This document shows, piece by piece, positions 59,683 to 64,000 of a stretch of DNA of 64,000 bases. Below the pieces are notes generated by a model. It was not told where the DNA came from, did no database searches, and saw nothing but the letters and a program-made list of their open reading frames with translations. Positions within the stretch are counted from its first letter, which is position 1, and each line of letters begins with the position of its first letter. The stretch is taken from positions 55,986 through 119,985 of the forward strand of contig JAPPMO010000011.1 in the NCBI GenBank assembly GCA_028873975.1. The letters are read 5' to 3'. The translations under genes were made by a program, and so were the position numbers. This DNA comes from Chloroflexota bacterium (GTDB lineage Bacteria; Chloroflexota; Anaerolineae; Aggregatilineales; Phototrophicaceae).

Positions 59683-60483
59683 ATGATGGAATGGAATAAA
59701 CCCTATGCCTTGACCGACGAGCAAGTCGCGACCTACCAGCGCGACGGACATATCTTGCTGGAGAACGTGCTGCCGGCGGCTTGCATCCCGCCCTATCACG
59801 AAGCCATCGTCGGGACTGTCGCCGAGCGCAACAAAGAAACGCGAAAACTGGCGGACCGGGACACCTATGGCAAAGCCTTCCTGCAGACGACGAACCTGTG
59901 GCAATACAGCGAGGTGGTCAAGGAATATGTCATGGCGACGCGCTTTGCCGGCATCGCCGCGCGCTTGATGGGCGTTGACAAAGTGCGGCTTTACCACGAC
60001 CAGGCGCTGTTCAAGGAAGCCGGCGGCGGCATCACCCCCTGGCACCAAGACCAGCATTATTGGCCCCTGGCGACGGACAAGACCATCACCATGTGGATGA
60101 CGCTGGCTGATATCGACGCCGCTATGGGGACCTTGCAGTTCGCATCAGGTTCGCAGCGCGAAGGCTACCTGGGCGATATCCCCATCTCTGACGATTCCGA
60201 GAGCCAATTGCGCGCCTTTGTGGAGAGCCGGGGCTTCAAGTTGCGGCAGGCGCGTTCGATGACAGCCGGTTCCGCCACCTTCCACAGCGGCTGGACCTTG
60301 CATTCGGCGCCCCCGAATAGCTCCGACCAGATGCGACCGGCCATGACCGTCATCTATTATGCCGATGGCGCGCGGGTTAGCGCCTTGGACAACACGAACC
60401 GCGTTGGCGATCGTGATCACTGGCTGCCCGGTACTGAGCCGGGCGATCTGGCGGCGACTCATTTGAATCCGGTGTTAGGTTAA
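59683..60483 (+). CDS. Phytanoyl-CoA dioxygenase (PhyH) family protein
   Basis: 266 residues. Iron ligands: HQD in TPWHQDQHYW, distal His in SATFHSGWTLHSAPPN, Arg in QMRPAMTVIYYADG. ATG 59683 is followed by a second ATG at 59686, either could be used. It sits 3 bases before the enolase gene, so they form a two-gene unit. The product of this oxygenase may be the dehydratase substrate. Shorter than the PhyH at 47 kb. Confidence 0.88.
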   Translation: MMEWNKPYALTDEQVATYQRDGHILLENVLPAACIPPYHEAIVGTVAERNKETRKLADRDTYGKAFLQTTNLWQYSEVVKEYVMATRFAGIAARLMGVDKVRLYHDQALFKEAGGGITPWHQDQHYWPLATDKTITMWMTLADIDAAMGTLQFASGSQREGYLGDIPISDDSESQLRAFVESRGFKLRQARSMTAGSATFHSGWTLHSAPPNSSDQMRPAMTVIYYADGARVSALDNTNRVGDRDHWLPGTEPGDLAATHLNPVLG

Positions 60484-60486
60484 TCC

Positions 60487-61611
60487 TTGAAAATCACTCA
60501 AGTCGAAGCAATTCCCCTCTTCGCATCCTTCGCCGAGGCCCTGGGCAACGTGCCAAGCGAGCTAGCGCATCCCGCCTTTGGCATGCGGGCCAATCCCCTG
60601 CTCGGTCAAGGCGCGGTCGTCGTGCGCCTCAGCACCGACGAGGGTTTGGTCGGCATCGGCGAGGCCATGGGACGCCCGGGACCGCGCGGCACAGCCGCCT
60701 ATATCAACGACGTCCTCGCGCCCATGTTGATCGGCGCAGATCCGCGCCATCACCAGGCTTTGTGGAGCGCGATGTACGAAGAGATTCGCTTCGCGCCTAT
60801 GGGCATCAGCGGCGTCGATATGGCGCTTTGGGACCTGCGTGGCAAGATCTACGGCGACTGCCTGCCGAATCTGCTGGGCGGACCCATGCGCGAGGCGGTG
60901 GAAGCCTACGCCAGCCCGATACCCTACCTGCCGACGCCGGATAAGTCCGCTGAAAAGGCGCGTGAGTTTCTCAGCGCCGGATTCCGCGCGCTCAAGCTCA
61001 AGATCGGCCGCGGGCTGACCACAGACATCGCGCACGTCGAAGCGGTGCGCGCCGCCATCGGGCCGGCAATCAAGCTGCTGGTGGACGCCAACGGCGCTTA
61101 TACCGTCAGCCAGTCCATCGCCTTGGCCAAGGACCTGGTCAAGCATAGCGTTTACTGGCTGGAAGAACCGGTCCATCCGGAATACGCCGACGATCTGGCG
61201 CGCATCCGCCGCCGCGTCGATTTGCCCATCGCCTCCGGCGAGTGGCTGGGCAGCGTCTATCAATTCCGCGACCTGCTGAAAGCCGAAGCCGTGGACGCGC
61301 TCATGCCCAATATCACGCGCTGCGGCGGCTTCACCGGGCTGTTGAAAATCGCGGATATGGCCGTGCTGGAGAATGTGACGGTCGCGCCGCACGGCGTAGG
61401 GGCGGGCATTGGGATTGTCGCCGCCGTCGCCGCTTGCGCTGTCATGCCCAACTTCCTGATCTATGAATACAATCAACTCTTCAATCCGCTGCGGCACACA
61501 GTCATGCGCGAAGCCATCCCTTTCCATGACGGCGTTCTTAAGCCACTGGATGGACCGGGCTTGGGGATCAGCTTGAACGAAGATACGATCGCCAGGTATC
61601 GCGCAGATTAA
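60487..61611 (+). CDS. Mandelate racemase/muconate-lactonizing enzyme family protein
   Basis: 374 residues of the enolase superfamily. Barrel Lys pair KLKIGRG, ligands in VDANGAY (Asp), LEEPVHPEY (Glu), SGEWLG (Glu) and the His in APHGVGAG. It starts with TTG at 60487 (MKITQVEAIPL). The convergent cupin gene ends 2 bases after its stop. Not the same subgroup as those at 28.7-33.4 kb: the K-x-K motif places it in the mandelate racemase-type subgroup. Confidence 0.88.
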   Translation: MKITQVEAIPLFASFAEALGNVPSELAHPAFGMRANPLLGQGAVVVRLSTDEGLVGIGEAMGRPGPRGTAAYINDVLAPMLIGADPRHHQALWSAMYEEIRFAPMGISGVDMALWDLRGKIYGDCLPNLLGGPMREAVEAYASPIPYLPTPDKSAEKAREFLSAGFRALKLKIGRGLTTDIAHVEAVRAAIGPAIKLLVDANGAYTVSQSIALAKDLVKHSVYWLEEPVHPEYADDLARIRRRVDLPIASGEWLGSVYQFRDLLKAEAVDALMPNITRCGGFTGLLKIADMAVLENVTVAPHGVGAGIGIVAAVAACAVMPNFLIYEYNQLFNPLRHTVMREAIPFHDGVLKPLDGPGLGISLNEDTIARYRAD

Positions 61612-61613
61612 GC

Positions 61614-62006
61614 TCATTCGCCTGCGGCGGGACGGTCATAGTCATCCTCATAGCGCCTGATGTCTTCCTGGCGCCAGTCGCCAAAAGCCACTTCGAGAAC
61701 CCGCGCCGTTTCACCCGCGCTGCCGAGCCGATGTTTGCTGCCGGCCGGTATCCAGATTTCGTCGCCCGCTTTTGCCCTGATGATGCGGTCATCCACTTGG
61801 ATAATCGCGCCATCATCGAGCGCGATCCAAAGTTCGGCGCGTCCCGTGTGTGATTGCAGGCTCAAGCGCTGTCCGGCTTCGACCGTCATCAGGCTGATCG
61901 TCACTTCTTCGTTGTTGGCATATTGCGCGAAGCCGCCCCAAGGGCGCGTCACCCGGAGCGTGTCCGGCTGTTTGTCTGGGATCGGCTTGGTTCTGTAACT
62001 CGACAC
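61614..62006 (-). CDS. Cupin, mannose-6-phosphate isomerase-like
   Basis: 130 residues. RVTRPWGGFAQYANNEEV and SLQSHTGRAELWIALDDG match the C-terminal cupin of type II mannose-6-phosphate isomerases, and IWIPAGSKHRLGS has the second metal-binding His. GTG 62006 is preferred because GGGAG lies 9 bases upstream; TTG 62012 is possible. It is a single small cupin, not a fused isomerase/guanylyltransferase, so it may act as a sugar-phosphate isomerase or an isomerase-like binding protein. Confidence 0.8.
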   Translation of the reverse strand: MSSYRTKPIPDKQPDTLRVTRPWGGFAQYANNEEVTISLMTVEAGQRLSLQSHTGRAELWIALDDGAIIQVDDRIIRAKAGDEIWIPAGSKHRLGSAGETARVLEVAFGDWRQEDIRRYEDDYDRPAAGE

Positions 62007-62031
62007 TGGCAAAAGCTCCCTTTGCTATGAG

Positions 62032-62973
62032 CTAGCGCGTCGCGGCGGCGAAACGCTGGTACTCCGCGCGGGTGGGCAAGCCGTCAATCACGCCGAGGCG
62101 CGTGGCGGTATAAGCGCCGGAAACGACCGCCCGCCGTACCGCAGCTTCAATTGACAAGCCTTCGCCCAGGAATACCGCCAGCGCCGCGTTGAAGCTGTCG
62201 CCGGCGCCGGTGACATCCACCGCGTCGATTGCGAGGGCGGGAATATGCGTCGCGCCATCCCGGCTGACGATGAGCGCTCCCCGCTCGCCAAGCGTCACGA
62301 TGACCGTACCCGCGCCAGAATCCAGCAACCTGCGAGCCAGCGCCTCGGTCGGGCTGGGATCCCCAGGGGGCAGACCCAGAAGAATGCGCGCTTCGGTGGC
62401 ATTAGGGGTCAAGATATCGACATCCGCGAACATAGCCGGATCAACCGGACGGGCCGGGGCCGGATTGCAAATGGTCAGCTTGCCATGCGCCCTGCCCAGC
62501 GCCATCGCTTCGGCGACTGGCGCCGGCGGCGCTTCAAATTGCGCCATCACGATATCGCTGCCCCGGATAAGCGCTTCGCAGTCGCGGACATGATCCGCCG
62601 TCATCAACAGATTGGCGCCCAAGTCAACCGTGATCCAGTTTTCGCCATCGGGCAAAACATTGACGAATCCGATACCGGTATGAGCGCCGGGCAAGCGATG
62701 CGCCTTGTCGGCTGCGATACCCTCCCTGGCATAGAGCTGCAGGGCGCGGTCGGCGAAGATATCGTCGCCGACGCAAGCCAACAAACTCACTTGAGCGCCC
62801 AAACGCGCCGCCGCGATGGCCTGATTGCTGCCCTTGCCGCCCGGACCCATGTCGAAGGAGTCGCCAGGCAAGCTTTCGCCCAGCGCGGGCATGCGCGGCA
62901 CGCGGATTGTCAGCCCCTCGTTGTAACTGCCGAGGAAGAAGATTTTGGGAATCGCCTGGCGCGCTGGGGTCAC
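62032..62973 (-). CDS. PfkB family carbohydrate kinase (ribokinase-like)
   Basis: 313 residues. The N-terminal signature GPGGKGSNQAIAAARLGA binds sugar and the C-terminal DVTGAGDSFNAALAVFLG carries the catalytic Asp (D259) and the anion hole. VPRMPALGESL is typical of ribokinases. It phosphorylates a sugar, probably ribose or a related one, with ATP. Start GTG 62973; no clear ribosome site is upstream. CACAGTGGC at the start is repeated in inverse at 63030. Confidence 0.9.
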   Translation of the reverse strand: MTPARQAIPKIFFLGSYNEGLTIRVPRMPALGESLPGDSFDMGPGGKGSNQAIAAARLGAQVSLLACVGDDIFADRALQLYAREGIAADKAHRLPGAHTGIGFVNVLPDGENWITVDLGANLLMTADHVRDCEALIRGSDIVMAQFEAPPAPVAEAMALGRAHGKLTICNPAPARPVDPAMFADVDILTPNATEARILLGLPPGDPSPTEALARRLLDSGAGTVIVTLGERGALIVSRDGATHIPALAIDAVDVTGAGDSFNAALAVFLGEGLSIEAAVRRAVVSGAYTATRLGVIDGLPTRAEYQRFAAATR

Positions 62974-63058
62974 AGTGGCAGGGAAATTTATCCGGGCGGA
63001 TGCTTAAGTGTAACATATCGAGGCAAGCCGCCACTGTGTAAATTAGCCAGCGGCTGGA

Positions 63059-63746
63059 TTAGTAAGGACCGTAGCAAAGCCAGCAGTTCTGGTCCGTGTA
63101 GGGCGGAGTGCGGAAATACTCCTCTTTCAAGAACTTAATTTCGCCTGATGTGTCCTCTATGGCGAATGCCCAATAGTAGTCGGTATCGGAGCACAATGGG
63201 TAGAATTTCTCCGCGTGTTCACCTTCAGATGGCAGACTGAATTCCCCGGAATGAAGCCAGCCACAGAGGCCATCCTTGACTTTGGGACGCATAAGGATGA
63301 CTACCCGCCGTGTAGAAGCGGGGAGATGTTTCCAGCTCCATTCAAGGTGCGCGCTGTCACCATAGATATGATTAATGGTGAATTCGACAGAGGGATCTGG
63401 AATCGGCGCGGCGGCCGGGCATTTGGCTGTGACATTCGCCCATTTGGATAAGCCGTCTTTGCGTTTGACGCGGACTTTGGCGGTATAGGTTTGCCCGGGT
63501 TCGCCGGCGCCCAAGTCTACGCTGGTCTTTTTCGTGCGATCATTGACGCGGCGCTGGCTATCGGCGACAAGCCGGTAGCGATAGTGTTTCGCGCCCTTTA
63601 CCGCGCGCCATTGAAAGAACAAGCCGCCGGCATCACATTTCAGCTGCGGATCTTTGGGGGGGGGGGGCAGCGTTTTGCGCTGCAACTAGCGGAAGGATAG
63701 CAAACAACAGAACAGAACAAATTGAGAACAACCCTACTCTGGTCAT
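63059..63746 (-). pseudogene. Secreted FN3-like protein, split by a C12 tract between signal peptide and domain
   Basis: The mature part (about 200 residues, 63059 up to the C tract) looks like two fibronectin-type-III-like domains (GGLFFQWRAVKGAKHYRYRL; SAHLEWSWKHLPASTRRV) and ends CWLCYGPY. The only good start, ATG 63746, gives a clear signal peptide (MTRVGLFSICSVLLFAILPL, then VAAQ), but this runs out of frame with the domain across a run of 12 C on the coding strand (63656-63667). With 11 C the two would join as AAPPPKDPQLK. An in-frame TTG at 63685 lacks a signal peptide. Either a real switch or a sequencing error. Confidence 0.65.
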
Positions 63747-64000
63747 TTTACCTTAACTCATTTCTCCTCGTATCGTAGCAAGTATAACATTTGGAGCGCC
63801 TGGCAGCAAGCCAAGCCATACAAAAGTCGCTGGGAATGTCGAATATTGAGGATATATGGTTTCTTGCGATCCTATCGAAAATCTCTGTGTCCTCTGTGTT
63901 CTCAGTAGGACCAACAAAGTCATGCAAATTTTGCTAAGGCAACGATCTGTAAGGCTTGTCCGCTACTGAGTCGACATTGATCAATGCAAATGTAAAGAAG
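63747..64000. other. Non-coding end of window
   Basis: No gene of credible length or motif. It contains CTCTGTGTCCTCTGTGTTC near 63880, which matches the interior of the MITE-like element 2 in reverse, so a fragment of that repeat is likely. The ribosome-binding GAGGAG for the split gene lies at its left edge. Confidence 0.4.

Overview
The window is one contiguous piece of a bacterial chromosome with fairly high GC. Genes are densely packed, often with ATGA or TGATG start/stop overlaps, and most sit on the minus strand. It looks like an uncultured, heterotrophic, scavenging bacterium. The combination of DUF917 arrays, phytanoyl-CoA dioxygenases, enolase-superfamily dehydratases, SH3/Cys-rich exoproteins and solute-binding proteins with 'ALAQD'-type signal peptides is most like Chloroflexota (Anaerolineae-like). 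That is an inference: there is no rRNA or other marker gene here. No tRNA, rRNA, CRISPR array, phage or complete insertion sequence was seen.

Layout. 1-2.8 kb: the end of an FAD-dependent oxidoreductase and a secreted FG-GAP/ASPIC-UnbV protein. 2.9-5.0 kb (minus): a sulfatase and a VapC-like PIN toxin with an unrecognised upstream partner. 5.1-11.2 kb (minus): a hydantoinase/oxoprolinase (HyuA-like) gene followed by four tandem DUF917 paralogues; the HyuA-like gene carries an in-frame palindromic repeat. 11.3-15.2 kb (minus): three tandem secreted paralogues with an SH3 domain, Cys-rich repeats and a HEACH metallopeptidase-like domain. 15.3-24.3 kb (minus): a complete peptide-type (Dpp) ABC transporter ending in a fifth DUF917 gene and interrupted by a two-gene module of unknown function. 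24.8-28.8 kb (plus): a CUT2-type sugar ABC transporter with a Gfo/Idh/MocA dehydrogenase. 28.8-36.3 kb (minus): a catabolic operon with a fused alpha/beta B12-dependent diol dehydratase, its small subunit, three enolase-superfamily enzymes and a DHDPS/NAL-family lyase. 36.8-37.6 kb: a PhyH dioxygenase. 37.7-46.6 kb (minus): an Ugp-like ABC operon (binding protein, two permeases, ATPase, glycerophosphodiester phosphodiesterase) with a MetE-like methyltransferase; one permease contains a PDZ domain. 47.1-49.3 kb: a PhyH dioxygenase and a fatty acid desaturase. 49.4-57.1 kb: a DeoR/LacI hybrid regulator divergent from a beta-fructoside operon (two GH32 enzymes flanking a CUT1 transporter). 57.3-63.7 kb: an aldo/keto reductase, two PhyH dioxygenases, another enolase-superfamily enzyme, a cupin, a ribokinase-type kinase and a secreted FN3-like protein split by a C12 homopolymer.

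Repeats tie the region together. Two inverted copies of a ~288-bp MITE-like element (18-bp termini, 10-bp target duplication) sit in two divergent promoter regions and flank the 12-kb sugar/diol-dehydratase segment. A second 154-bp MITE-like element, a mosaic relative and four short hairpins of one family lie in other gaps. Each of the four solute-binding-protein genes is followed by a stem-loop before its downstream genes, a common way to make more binding protein than permease.

The most unusual items are the PDZ-containing MalG-type permease, the fused diol dehydratase in a sugar-acid operon, the DUF917 array with the repeat-invaded HyuA gene, the tandem SH3/Cys-repeat/HEACH proteins, the MITE pair and the homopolymer-split secreted protein.
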